Part shown: positions 45,604 to 53,331 of the stretch, piece after piece | How the letters are laid out: every line of letters begins with the position of its first letter | Numbering within the stretch: position 1 is the stretch's first letter | DNA from: Bin76 sp965220995 | GTDB lineage: Bacteria; Actinomycetota; Acidimicrobiia; Spongiisociales; ZC4RG35 | Length of the DNA: 64,000 nucleotides | Direction: 5' to 3' | Assembly: GCA_965220995.1 (NCBI GenBank) | Contig: CBDCRL010000001.1 | Location: 300,372 to 364,371 of the forward strand | Notes under the pieces: generated by a model | What the model was told of the DNA's origin: nothing | The model's input: the letters and a program-made list of their open reading frames with translations, nothing else | The model's database searches: none | Made by a program: the position numbers and the translations under genes

Positions 45604-46503
45604 CTAACCCGAATCCCCACCCACCCGGGCGCCCACGATGTGCTCCAGGGCTTTCACCAGAGCATGATTGCCCTCGGCGCCCAAACCCCGTCGCTGCAGA
45701 GCCCGATATAGCTGAAACACCAGGGCCACCCCCGGCAGGGGCACTCCCAGTTCGTCGGCGGCTTCCAGCACCAGACGCAGGTCTTTTTGCTGCAGATCGA
45801 TGGTGAAACCCGGTCGCCAGTCGCGGACGATCATCTGCGGACCCCGGTTGGCCAACATCCACGAACCGGCCGCTCCGCCCGTCACCGCCGACAGGGTTGC
45901 CTCAAGGTCGAGGTCACCCACTTCCGCCAACAGCAGGGCCTCCGAAACGGCCAGTTGGTTCACCACTACCAGCACCTGGTTGACCAGCTTCACCATCTGC
46001 CCGGAACCCACCGGCCCGGTATGGGTGATGCTCGAACCCATAGCCTCCAAGTACGGGCGCACCCGCTCCAAGTGGGAGGCTTCTCCCCCCACCATGATGG
46101 AGAGGGTTCCCAAGGCAGCCCCCTCGCTTCCTCCGCTGACGGGGGCGTCCAGCCAGGCGCCCCCGGCGTCTTCGGCCAAACCGGCCAGTCGCCGAGTTTC
46201 CGACGGACTGATGGTGGAGTGATCCACCACCACCGATCCCTCGGACAAACCGGCCAGCACGCCGTCGCCCCCTTCGGTGACCGCCACCACGTCGGGAGTG
46301 TCGGAAACACAAATCATCACCACCGTGGAGTCTTCCGCAACTTCCCGCGGAGACCCGCCCGCCCGGGCGCCCAGTTCGGTAACCGGCGCCATCCGGGCAG
46401 CGGTGCGGTTCCACACCGTCACCTGGTGGCCGGCGCGCACCAGGTTGGAGGCCATCCCCCCGCCCATGATCCCCAAACCGATAAATCCAAGTCTCTCACT
46501 CAC
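45604..46503 (-). CDS. 3-hydroxyisobutyrate dehydrogenase family oxidoreductase
   Basis: 299 aa. Rossmann GFIGLGIMGGGMA at 6-18, DAPVSGG substrate motif and the catalytic Lys in GSGQMVKLVNQ. It reduces or oxidises a beta-hydroxy acid such as tartronate semialdehyde or 3-hydroxyisobutyrate. GTG 46503 has AAAGGAG 6 nt upstream and overlaps the carboxylase stop by 8 nt. Confidence 0.9.
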   Translation of the reverse strand: MSERLGFIGLGIMGGGMASNLVRAGHQVTVWNRTAARMAPVTELGARAGGSPREVAEDSTVVMICVSDTPDVVAVTEGGDGVLAGLSEGSVVVDHSTISPSETRRLAGLAEDAGGAWLDAPVSGGSEGAALGTLSIMVGGEASHLERVRPYLEAMGSSITHTGPVGSGQMVKLVNQVLVVVNQLAVSEALLLAEVGDLDLEATLSAVTGGAAGSWMLANRGPQMIVRDWRPGFTIDLQQKDLRLVLEAADELGVPLPGVALVFQLYRALQRRGLGAEGNHALVKALEHIVGARVGGDSG

Positions 46504-48469
46504 TGGGTTCTCCTTTCTCTTCCAATACCACCAGCACCTGTCCGCTCTGAACCTGCTCACCCGGGGCCGCCGGCGCCGACACCACCCGGCCCCCGTGAGG
46601 CGCACGCAACCCGTGTTCCATTTTCATGGCCTCCATTATCACCAACACCTGTCCCTTTTCCACCTCTTCGCCCACCGAAGGCGCCACTTCCACCACCCGG
46701 CCGGGCATGGGGGCCTGCAGCGACCCGGACTGTTCAACACCCTCCACCGCCGGATAGCGTTCCCCTTCCAGCAAGCGGGAAAGTCCGCCCGGCCCGTCCA
46801 CGTAGTGGGTCCTGCCCACCCGGTTGATCCGATAGTGACTCAACACCCCGTCCACCTCCAAAGCAACCTGCTCCTTTCCACCCACGGGCGCCGCGGTGAC
46901 GGGGATGGCCTCACCGTTGACCTCAAAGTGATTGGTGTCCAGCCGGTAGCCGACCTCCAAATCCCCCTGGGCGCCGGTGAAGGTGATCGTTTGCAATTGG
47001 GATGGGTTGTTCCGCCATCCACTGGGAATGGTTGACTGCACCCGGGCAGCGTTGCGGCGGGCCGCTTGGGAGGCCACCGCCGCCGCCACCGCCGCCGCCC
47101 GCTCCTGGGGCTCGCCGGGAAGGGGCTTTCCCAGGGTCTCGGGGCGGTAACGGTTCAAAAAGGAGGTGTCGGTTTGTCCCCGCAGGAATTCGGGATGCTC
47201 GAGAATGCGGACCAGCAGATCCCGGTTGGTGACCGGACCATGAATCCGGGCCCGCCGTAGAGCCCCGGCCAGCCGAGCCGCCGCTTCTTCCCGGTTGGGC
47301 GCCCAAGCCACCACCTTGGCCAGCATCGGGTCGTAGTGAACTCCGATTTCATCACCGCTCTGCACGCCGCTCTCCACCCGGATCCCCGACGCCTCCAGTT
47401 GAAAACGATGGAGCCTCCCGGCGGTGGGCAGAAAGCCTTTGGTGGGGTCCTCGGCATACAGGCGGGCTTCGATGGCGTGACCCGACATCGCCACCGCCCG
47501 CAGCGGCCCGGACAGATCAAGGCCCTGGGCGGATTCGATCTGCAAGCGCACCAGGTCTAGGCCGGTTATCTCTTCGGTGACGGGATGCTCCACCTGCAAA
47601 CGGGTGTTCATCTCCAAGAACCAGAAGTCGCCTTCGGCCGACACGATGAACTCGACCGTCCCGGCGCCCTCGTAATCCACCGCCCGAGCGGCGGCCACCG
47701 CGGTCTCGGTGAGCCGCCGGCGCAGGGACGAATCGACGAAGGGCGACGGCGCCTCCTCCAGGATCTTTTGATGACGGCGCTGAATGGAACACTCCCTTTC
47801 AAACAGAGCCTCGGTGTTGCCGTGACGATCAGCCATGATCTGGACCTCGATGTGCCGGGGATCAGACACCCAAGGTTCGACAAACACCCGACCGTCGGTG
47901 AATGCCGCCGCCGCCTCCCGCCGGGCGCTTTCGGCGGCTGAAGTCATCTCTTCGGTTGAGTTGACCATCCGCATCCCGCGGCCGCCGCCTCCCGCCGCGG
48001 CCTTAATTATTAAAGGAAAGCCCAAAGCGGAGGACCTTTCCGGCCAGTCGTCATCTCCCACCCGCACCGATGCCAGCACCGGGACCGCGGCCCGGGACAT
48101 AACCTCCTTGGCGACCAATTTGTCGCCCATCAGCGCCATGGCCCGGGGAGGCGGACCCACCCACCCAAGCCCCGCAGCAATCACCGCCTGTGCAAATCCG
48201 GGATCCTCGGACAGAAACCCGTAGCCGGGATGGATGGCGTCCGCTCCCGTCCGAAGCGCCGCTTCCACCATCGCTTCTCCCCGCAGATAGGAATCGGCCG
48301 GTGCGGCCCCTCCCAAACTGACCGCCTGGTCGGCCTCGGCCACGAACCGGGCGGTGCGGTCGGGTTCGGAAAACACGGCCACGGTTTCGATGCCCATTGC
48401 TCGACAGGTTCGGAAGATGCGGCGGGCGATCTCTCCCCGATTGGCCACCAACAGCCGGGCGATTCTCAT
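46496..48469 (-). CDS. accA: Acyl-CoA carboxylase alpha subunit (biotin carboxylase-BCCP)
   Basis: 657 aa. Biotin-carboxylase ATP-grasp domain at the N-terminus (ANRGEIARRIFRT, KAAAGGGGRGM, EMNTRLQVEHPVTEE), a middle BT-like region and a BCCP domain with EAMKM (biotin on K616). It carboxylates acetyl-, propionyl- or methylcrotonyl-CoA with a beta subunit that is not in the window. It probably forms an operon with the upstream SDR and downstream dehydrogenase. Bases from 47497 onward (the N-terminal part) lie inside the palindrome, so the gene is repeated at 63028. Confidence 0.92.
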   Translation of the reverse strand: MRIARLLVANRGEIARRIFRTCRAMGIETVAVFSEPDRTARFVAEADQAVSLGGAAPADSYLRGEAMVEAALRTGADAIHPGYGFLSEDPGFAQAVIAAGLGWVGPPPRAMALMGDKLVAKEVMSRAAVPVLASVRVGDDDWPERSSALGFPLIIKAAAGGGGRGMRMVNSTEEMTSAAESARREAAAAFTDGRVFVEPWVSDPRHIEVQIMADRHGNTEALFERECSIQRRHQKILEEAPSPFVDSSLRRRLTETAVAAARAVDYEGAGTVEFIVSAEGDFWFLEMNTRLQVEHPVTEEITGLDLVRLQIESAQGLDLSGPLRAVAMSGHAIEARLYAEDPTKGFLPTAGRLHRFQLEASGIRVESGVQSGDEIGVHYDPMLAKVVAWAPNREEAAARLAGALRRARIHGPVTNRDLLVRILEHPEFLRGQTDTSFLNRYRPETLGKPLPGEPQERAAAVAAAVASQAARRNAARVQSTIPSGWRNNPSQLQTITFTGAQGDLEVGYRLDTNHFEVNGEAIPVTAAPVGGKEQVALEVDGVLSHYRINRVGRTHYVDGPGGLSRLLEGERYPAVEGVEQSGSLQAPMPGRVVEVAPSVGEEVEKGQVLVIMEAMKMEHGLRAPHGGRVVSAPAAPGEQVQSGQVLVVLEEKGEPSE

Positions 48470-48554
48470 CAGGCTGAGGGTATCACCGCTCCCCTCCCCT
48501 GCTTTCGGGCGCCCCAGCGGTCGGCGGCGCCCAAAGCGGGACCAATTCCTTTAA

Positions 48555-49334
48555 TTAAGGAGCCTCTATCCCCAGCCGGGCCTGCAAACGGCTCATACCC
48601 GCCAACCAGCGGTCGTAGTCGGCGGCTTTGTAGGAGAAGTAGTCGCTCACCTCGGGGTGGGGAAGAATCAGAAAACGCTCGGCGGACAGGCCTTCCACCA
48701 CCGCCTCCGCCACCTGTTCGGGAGACAGTCCCACCTGACGGGCCATACCCATCATCCCCTTGGGCAACAGGTCGTCCAACAGCCCGGTGAAAACAAATTG
48801 AGGACATAGCGCCGAGACCTTCAGCCCGCGGTCGGCGTAGGTGATGGCCAACCACTCCGCCAGCGCCACCACCGCATGCTTGGTAACCGAGTAGGCCGCC
48901 GCTCCCAGGTTGGTCAAAAGCCCCGCCGCCGAGGCGGTGTGCAGCAGATACCCCTCACCCCGGGCCAGCATGCCGGGAAGCACCGCCCGAGCCGTATAGA
49001 CATGAGACATGAAGTTGACCTCCCAGATGCGCTGCCAGTCCTCATCCGAGGTTTCCACGCCCCCCTCCATCCCGATGCCGGCGTTGGCGCAGTACAGGTC
49101 GATGGGACCCAACCGATCCTCCACCTCGGTCACCACGCTTTGAGTGTGAGATTCGTCGGCCACATCGGCGCCGAACCAAAGACCGCCAATCTCTTCACCA
49201 ACCCGGCCAGCGGCAGGGCCGTCGACATCCACCACCGCCACCCGAGCGCCTTCGGTGGCGAACCTCTGACACATCGCTTTACCGATCCCACTCCCCCCGC
49301 CGGTTACCACCACCACCCGATCAGCCAGTTCCAT
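48555..49334 (-). CDS. SDR family oxidoreductase (left arm)
   Basis: 259 aa. VTGGGSGIG near residue 10, CANAGIG, and catalytic YSVTK. ATG 49334 has AAGGAG 8 nt upstream. It lies 85 nt before the carboxylase gene on the same strand. An identical copy is at 62163-62942. Confidence 0.9.
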   Translation of the reverse strand: MELADRVVVVTGGGSGIGKAMCQRFATEGARVAVVDVDGPAAGRVGEEIGGLWFGADVADESHTQSVVTEVEDRLGPIDLYCANAGIGMEGGVETSDEDWQRIWEVNFMSHVYTARAVLPGMLARGEGYLLHTASAAGLLTNLGAAAYSVTKHAVVALAEWLAITYADRGLKVSALCPQFVFTGLLDDLLPKGMMGMARQVGLSPEQVAEAVVEGLSAERFLILPHPEVSDYFSYKAADYDRWLAGMSRLQARLGIEAP

Positions 49335-49430
49335 GCTGTTTGCTCCTTGATCGTCGCTGATTCCCCATTCTGGCAGACGAGCGGCCCTGCCTGGCTGATG
49401 CCATCCCACTGGTCATAACCTGGCCGCCAA

Positions 49431-49441
49431 CCTAAGCTAGG
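49431..49441. promoter_or_regulatory. Small palindrome before the Doc operon
   Basis: CCTA-agc-TAGG, 30 bp before the antitoxin start and flanked by a looser GGC...GCC symmetry. Many antitoxins bind such sites to autoregulate. Mirrored at 62056-62066. Confidence 0.35.
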
Positions 49442-49470
49442 CAGCCAACCAGCAGGAAAGGGGTGTCGAC

Positions 49471-49659
49471 ATGGCGCCGGCCTCGAGGCGAGTCGAGAAA
49501 ACGTCCGCCCAATTAGGAAAGGACCAAAAACCAGACCCACGGGAAAGGGACTTTCCGCCGTTGCGAGAGCGGATCGAGAACTCAAGAGACCGCTGGGAGA
49601 TTATCAAAACGGAGATGGCCCGCCACCAGGATGTTCTTGCTGACCTGGCCGACTCGTGA
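49471..49659 (+). CDS. Putative antitoxin of the Doc toxin
   Basis: 62 aa, highly charged, helical. It ends with a 4-nt GTGA overlap onto the doc gene, and AAAGGGG precedes the ATG. The position and size match antitoxins that neutralise Doc; no Phd domain is clear by eye, so the assignment rests on context. Confidence 0.65.
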   Translation: MAPASRRVEKTSAQLGKDQKPDPRERDFPPLRERIENSRDRWEIIKTEMARHQDVLADLADS

Positions 49660-50042
49660 TCGAGCCGAACTGGCTATCCGAGGATGAGGCTATAGACCTG
49701 CATGACGATGCGATTCTCGATCACGGGGGATCTCCCGGGTTAAGAGACCGAGGGCTATTGCAGTCGGCATTGGCGCGGCCTCGTCAGATATTCGCCTATG
49801 CCCCAGACCCAAATATCGTGGAATTGGCCGCCGCATACACCACAGGCATCGTAAGAAACCATCCCTTTGTGGACGCCAACAAGAGAACCGGCTATTCCGC
49901 AGCCGTGGCCTTTATGGTTCTCAATGGCTATCGGATCGCCAACACCCAAGGTATGAAGCAGGCGGTGGTGGGCCTGGCAGAAGGTACCTTGAGCGAATCA
50001 GAGTTTGCTGACCTCCTGGCATCGACGGTGGAGGCCATATAG
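49656..50042 (+). CDS. doc: Death-on-curing (Doc/Fic) toxin
   Basis: 128 aa. The Fic motif HPFVDANKRTG is at 69-79. Doc phosphorylates and inactivates EF-Tu, halting translation. A GTG start coupled to the upstream antitoxin gene. It is part of both arms, so two copies of the module flank the surface-protein pair. Confidence 0.9.
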   Translation: MIEPNWLSEDEAIDLHDDAILDHGGSPGLRDRGLLQSALARPRQIFAYAPDPNIVELAAAYTTGIVRNHPFVDANKRTGYSAAVAFMVLNGYRIANTQGMKQAVVGLAEGTLSESEFADLLASTVEAI

Positions 50043-50151
50043 TTTGAGTCCGGCGCATCCGGGGGACCGCTCAAGGGTCTCCACCATGATGAATCGGCAA
50101 CCGGGGCTCCCGAAGTATGGGGTTAAAGCTTCCCCTGTAATCTGTATCGAA

Positions 50152-50913
50152 ATGGAAATGTTCGACCTCACCGGAAAAGTGGCGGTGGTGACCGGAGGCA
50201 ATCGGGGGATCGGATTGGGCATGGCCCGAGGGCTCGCCAAGGGAGGAGCGTCGGTGGCGGTGTGGGGACGCAACACCGACTACAACCGGGCCACCGTAGA
50301 AGACCTGCGCAACCTGGGCGCCGAGGCAATCTCGGTGGAATGCGATGTCGCATCCGAAGAGCAGGTTGAAGCCGCAGCCGACGCCACGCTGAAGAGATTC
50401 GGGCGGGTTGACTCCATTTTCGCCAATGCCGGGATCGGCAGAAGCGCGCTGTTCCCAGACCTTCATATCAAAGCGTGGGAGAAAATGATGGCCGTCAACG
50501 CCACCGGCACCATGCTGGCGGTCCGCTCGGTAACTCCAGCCATGATCAAGCAAGGCGACGGAGGCTCCATCGTGGTGACATCCTCCGTCGCAGCTCACTT
50601 CGGCATCCCCAACCTTCCACACTATGCGGCCAGCAAAGCAGCCCAATTGGGCCTGGTTCGCACACTGGCCGTGTCGCTTGCGCCTCACCGCATTCGGGTC
50701 AACGCGGTGAGTCCCGGATGGATCGCCACCGAAATGACCGGACCCGAACAGCAACGGGACGACTTCACCCGATACATAAAGGATCGCGTGCCCCTGGCCC
50801 GATGGGGAACCATCGAAGAATTCGAGGGCATCGCCGTGTACCTCGCCTCCGACGCCTCGGCTTTCACCACCGGAGCCGAAATCCGCATCGACGGCGGATT
50901 CTCCGTGTACTGA
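50152..50913 (+). CDS. SDR family oxidoreductase (left arm, plus strand)
   Basis: 253 aa. VTGGNRGIG (about 13-21), FANAGIG, SSVAAHFG and catalytic YAASK; the C-terminal IRIDGGF is typical of classical SDRs such as gluconate or ketoacyl reductases. A second ATG at 50158 is possible; neither has a strong ribosome-binding site, so leaderless translation is conceivable. The substrate is unknown. Confidence 0.9.
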   Translation: MEMFDLTGKVAVVTGGNRGIGLGMARGLAKGGASVAVWGRNTDYNRATVEDLRNLGAEAISVECDVASEEQVEAAADATLKRFGRVDSIFANAGIGRSALFPDLHIKAWEKMMAVNATGTMLAVRSVTPAMIKQGDGGSIVVTSSVAAHFGIPNLPHYAASKAAQLGLVRTLAVSLAPHRIRVNAVSPGWIATEMTGPEQQRDDFTRYIKDRVPLARWGTIEEFEGIAVYLASDASAFTTGAEIRIDGGFSVY

Positions 50914-51002
50914 GCCCCAGCGTACCCGATAATCGGCACTGTCTCCCTGTTTTCGTCTTCGGCCACCGAGCGCCGTAAACGGAAGAAAACCATGCTATAT
51001 CC

Positions 51003-51032
51003 TTGACTCCTGATCACTCACGAACCTATCCT
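51003..51032 (+). promoter_or_regulatory. Promoter of small membrane gene 1
   Basis: TTGACT (51003-51008), an 18-bp spacer and TATCCT (51027-51032). Duplicated at 51452-51481. Confidence 0.6.
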
Positions 51033-51088
51033 GCATGAAAGGGGGGTTTCAGGGAAGGAAGCCCCCAGTTATCCGGAAGGGGTATTCG

Positions 51089-51328
51089 ATGGCTTCAACA
51101 GCACCGACTAACGAACCAGATTGGTCCGAACCAGCCACCAAAGGCGACCTGCTGCTGTCACAAACAAGCCTTGAAGGCAAGATCAAGGATCTGCGGGTGG
51201 AAATGGTCAACATGGACCGCAGGCTCAGCGGAGAGATAGCCGGCCTGAGAGCATCAATGGCTTGGGTGGCCGTGGGAGTCGTCACAACTCTGGGTGGACT
51301 GATCACCCTCTTCGAATTCATCTCATAA
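51089..51328 (+). CDS. Small coiled-coil membrane protein 1
   Basis: 79 aa. N-terminal MASTAPTNEPDW, a short coiled coil (LRVEMVNMDRRLSGEIAGLR) and one C-terminal membrane helix (VAVGVVTTLGGLITLFEF). GGAAGGGG lies about 7 nt before the ATG. It is a tandem paralogue of the gene at 51533, with the same promoter and RBS. No function is known; the plan resembles small tail-anchored coiled-coil proteins. Confidence 0.65.
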   Translation: MASTAPTNEPDWSEPATKGDLLLSQTSLEGKIKDLRVEMVNMDRRLSGEIAGLRASMAWVAVGVVTTLGGLITLFEFIS

Positions 51329-51451
51329 CCGACACACCCCAAGAGCCGCCATCCCGAAACAGGACCGCGGAATTGCAGTCGGGATTGCCTCCGAATCTTC
51401 CTGAGTCAAAACCACCAAGCGCCACGACCGGAAGAAAACGGTACAATATTC

Positions 51452-51481
51452 TTGACTCCCGATCCCTGACGAACCTATCCT
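51452..51481 (+). promoter_or_regulatory. Promoter of small membrane gene 2
   Basis: TTGACT (51452-51457), an 18-bp spacer and TATCCT (51476-51481). Almost the same sequence as the promoter at 51003, with the downstream leader also related. Confidence 0.6.
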
Positions 51482-51532
51482 GAAGCAAGGGTCTCGGGAA
51501 GGAGAGACCAGGTCAACCGGAAGGGGTATTCG

Positions 51533-51835
51533 ATGGCTTCAACAGCACCAATCAGCGAACCAGCATGGTCCACACCAGCCACCAAAGGCGACCTCATTCT
51601 GCTGCAGACAAGCCTCGAGGGCAAGATCCAGGATGCACAGACGGCTTCCGCCGCCAAGATCAGTGACCTGCGGGTGGAGATGGTCAACATGGACCGCAGA
51701 CTCAGCGGAGAGATAGCGGACTTGCGCACCGAAATGGCTGGCCTGAGAGTGTCCATGGCATGGATGACCGTGGGAGTCGTCACAATACTGGGCGGACTGA
51801 TCACCCTCTTCGAATTCAGGTACTTCGGAAATTAG
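51533..51835 (+). CDS. Small coiled-coil membrane protein 2, 3' end altered by IS insertion
   Basis: 100 aa. As the previous gene, but with an insert (DAQTASAAKI) and a repeated coil (DLRTEMAGLR). Its natural end was probably FEFIS-like as in the paralogue; here the reading frame runs into the IS end, whose bases encode YFGN and the TAG stop. The IS thus interrupted the last few codons without removing the helix. Confidence 0.65.
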   Translation: MASTAPISEPAWSTPATKGDLILLQTSLEGKIQDAQTASAAKISDLRVEMVNMDRRLSGEIADLRTEMAGLRVSMAWMTVGVVTILGGLITLFEFRYFGN

Positions 51836-53224
51836 TGGGGAGTGATGGTTGCGAGGAGTTTCCAGTTGGGTTTTCCGGCGTAGAGGAGTGCTCGGATTCG
51901 GTAGTTGTCGAAGTTCCGAAAACCGAATGCTGCTCGTTTGATCCGTTTGATCAGGTTGTTCAGTCCCTCGGTGGGTCCGTTCGTCACTTTCGAGTGATGC
52001 CAGTTGGTGATCTGGGTGGCCCACCTGCTGATGGTCCGTCCCAGGCGGTTCACCTCTGGAGGGAGTGACCGGTCCTGCAGATCCGAGGCCAGCTGCTGGG
52101 TGAACTCCCAAGCCAGTTGTGGGTCTCCGATCTGGTAGATGTCCCGGACGCTTTCCTTAGCCGACCAGGCATCCCGTACCTCTCCGTAGGGGTCACCAGC
52201 CCGTAACAAGCCCCGGAGGCGGGATTCGCCGTGGCTGTCGATCCTTTCATGGGCCATTATCAAAAGCCGTCGTATGCGATACAGCGGGTCGCGTTTGCGT
52301 CCCCGGTGTCCCAGTGTCTCGTTCTGCACCCGGGATCGGACCTGATCGACGGTGCGGTTAGCCAACCTGATGACATGAAACGGGTCAGCCACCTGAAAGG
52401 CGTGGGGCAACACCTGGTCGTAGGCCACCTGATAAGGGCCGGACAAGTCCAACACCGCCCACTTGATCGCCTCACGCCACCCCGCTGGTTGGTTCCGGAA
52501 CCAACCAGCCGCGCTTTTTACGGTTCTACCAGGCACTATGTCCAACAACTGACACCCACCGACATCCACCACCGACGTGCACCACTGCTTGGTACGCCAC
52601 CGGCCCTTCTTCCAGAACAGGGTCTCGTCCACTCCCACCGCCTCCACCCGCCCGAACCGGGCGGTGTCGGCTTCCAACAGCGACTTTCCCCATCGGACGG
52701 TCTCCTGGTTCACCGTATGCCAATCACACCCCAACTCGGCGGCCACCTCCGACACAGTACGCCCCAAACGGCCCACCTGATAAGTGACCCACCGCCCCGC
52801 CCGAGACGTCAACAAAGCCCGCTCCGGCGCCACCGACTCGTCCTGTTCCACAAACGACCCCACGCCGCATTCCCCATCAGGACACATCCAACGACGTTTC
52901 CGCCACCGCAACCGCACCGGCCGCCCAAACGCCGGCAAATCCACCAACCCCACCGTCCGATAGCCCTTCGACCACACCCCACCACCGCACTCATCGCATA
53001 CTGGACGAAAAGCGCCCGATCTGATCGTCACCCTCAACCGGTCACCCGAAAGCTCCTCCACCCCTACCAAGTCCACGTCACCCAACCCGACCAACACCTC
53101 ACACATACGCCTACCATCAGTCTCCACAGGGTCCTCCTTTCAGATGCGACTGCTTTCAGCACCCGATTATGGAGGACCCTCCCCCACAATCAATGGATTC
53201 CCCACTCCCCACTAATTTCCGAAG
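51823..53224 (-). mobile_element. ISL3-family insertion sequence (left arm)
   Basis: 1402 bp bounded by perfect 22-bp terminal inverted repeats (51823-51844 and 53203-53224), which begin CTTCGGAAATTAGTGGGG. One transposase gene fills it. The 8 bp outside each end do not match, so no target-site duplication is seen, consistent with rearrangement after insertion. Mirrored at 58273-59674. Confidence 0.85.
51832..53127 (-). CDS. ISL3 family transposase
   Basis: 431 aa. N-terminal zinc finger (CDECG...CPDGECG), HTH, then a DDE catalytic domain with VGVDE, LDLSGPY and a final Glu in NGPTEGLNNLIKRIKR. The TTT/GTG-type start is GTG with GGAGGA upstream. It looks intact. Its stop codon lies in the terminal inverted repeat. 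Confidence 0.92.
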   Translation of the reverse strand: METDGRRMCEVLVGLGDVDLVGVEELSGDRLRVTIRSGAFRPVCDECGGGVWSKGYRTVGLVDLPAFGRPVRLRWRKRRWMCPDGECGVGSFVEQDESVAPERALLTSRAGRWVTYQVGRLGRTVSEVAAELGCDWHTVNQETVRWGKSLLEADTARFGRVEAVGVDETLFWKKGRWRTKQWCTSVVDVGGCQLLDIVPGRTVKSAAGWFRNQPAGWREAIKWAVLDLSGPYQVAYDQVLPHAFQVADPFHVIRLANRTVDQVRSRVQNETLGHRGRKRDPLYRIRRLLIMAHERIDSHGESRLRGLLRAGDPYGEVRDAWSAKESVRDIYQIGDPQLAWEFTQQLASDLQDRSLPPEVNRLGRTISRWATQITNWHHSKVTNGPTEGLNNLIKRIKRAAFGFRNFDNYRIRALLYAGKPNWKLLATITPH

Positions 53225-53331
53225 ATCCGGTTAACGACTAACCCAAGACAACTCCACTCCAGTGCCCAGGGCAACTCTGATCGCCCCGTCGTGCTGAGAT
53301 TGCGTACAAAAACCTCACCGCCACGTAATAG
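53225..53331 (+). promoter_or_regulatory. Upstream region of SLH protein A
   Basis: 107 bp between the IS end and the GTG start, inside the arm. It holds TTGCGT about 20 bp before TAATAG, only a weak promoter match. The perfect palindrome CACATATGTG lies just downstream at 53356-53365, 5 nt before the possible ATG start at 53371. Confidence 0.35.

Noticed and set aside
52231..53241. A 336-codon plus-strand frame opposite the transposase (mirrored at 58256-59266)
   Set aside because: Shadow of the ISL3 transposase; His/Pro/Thr-rich without domains. It is doubled only because the arms are identical.
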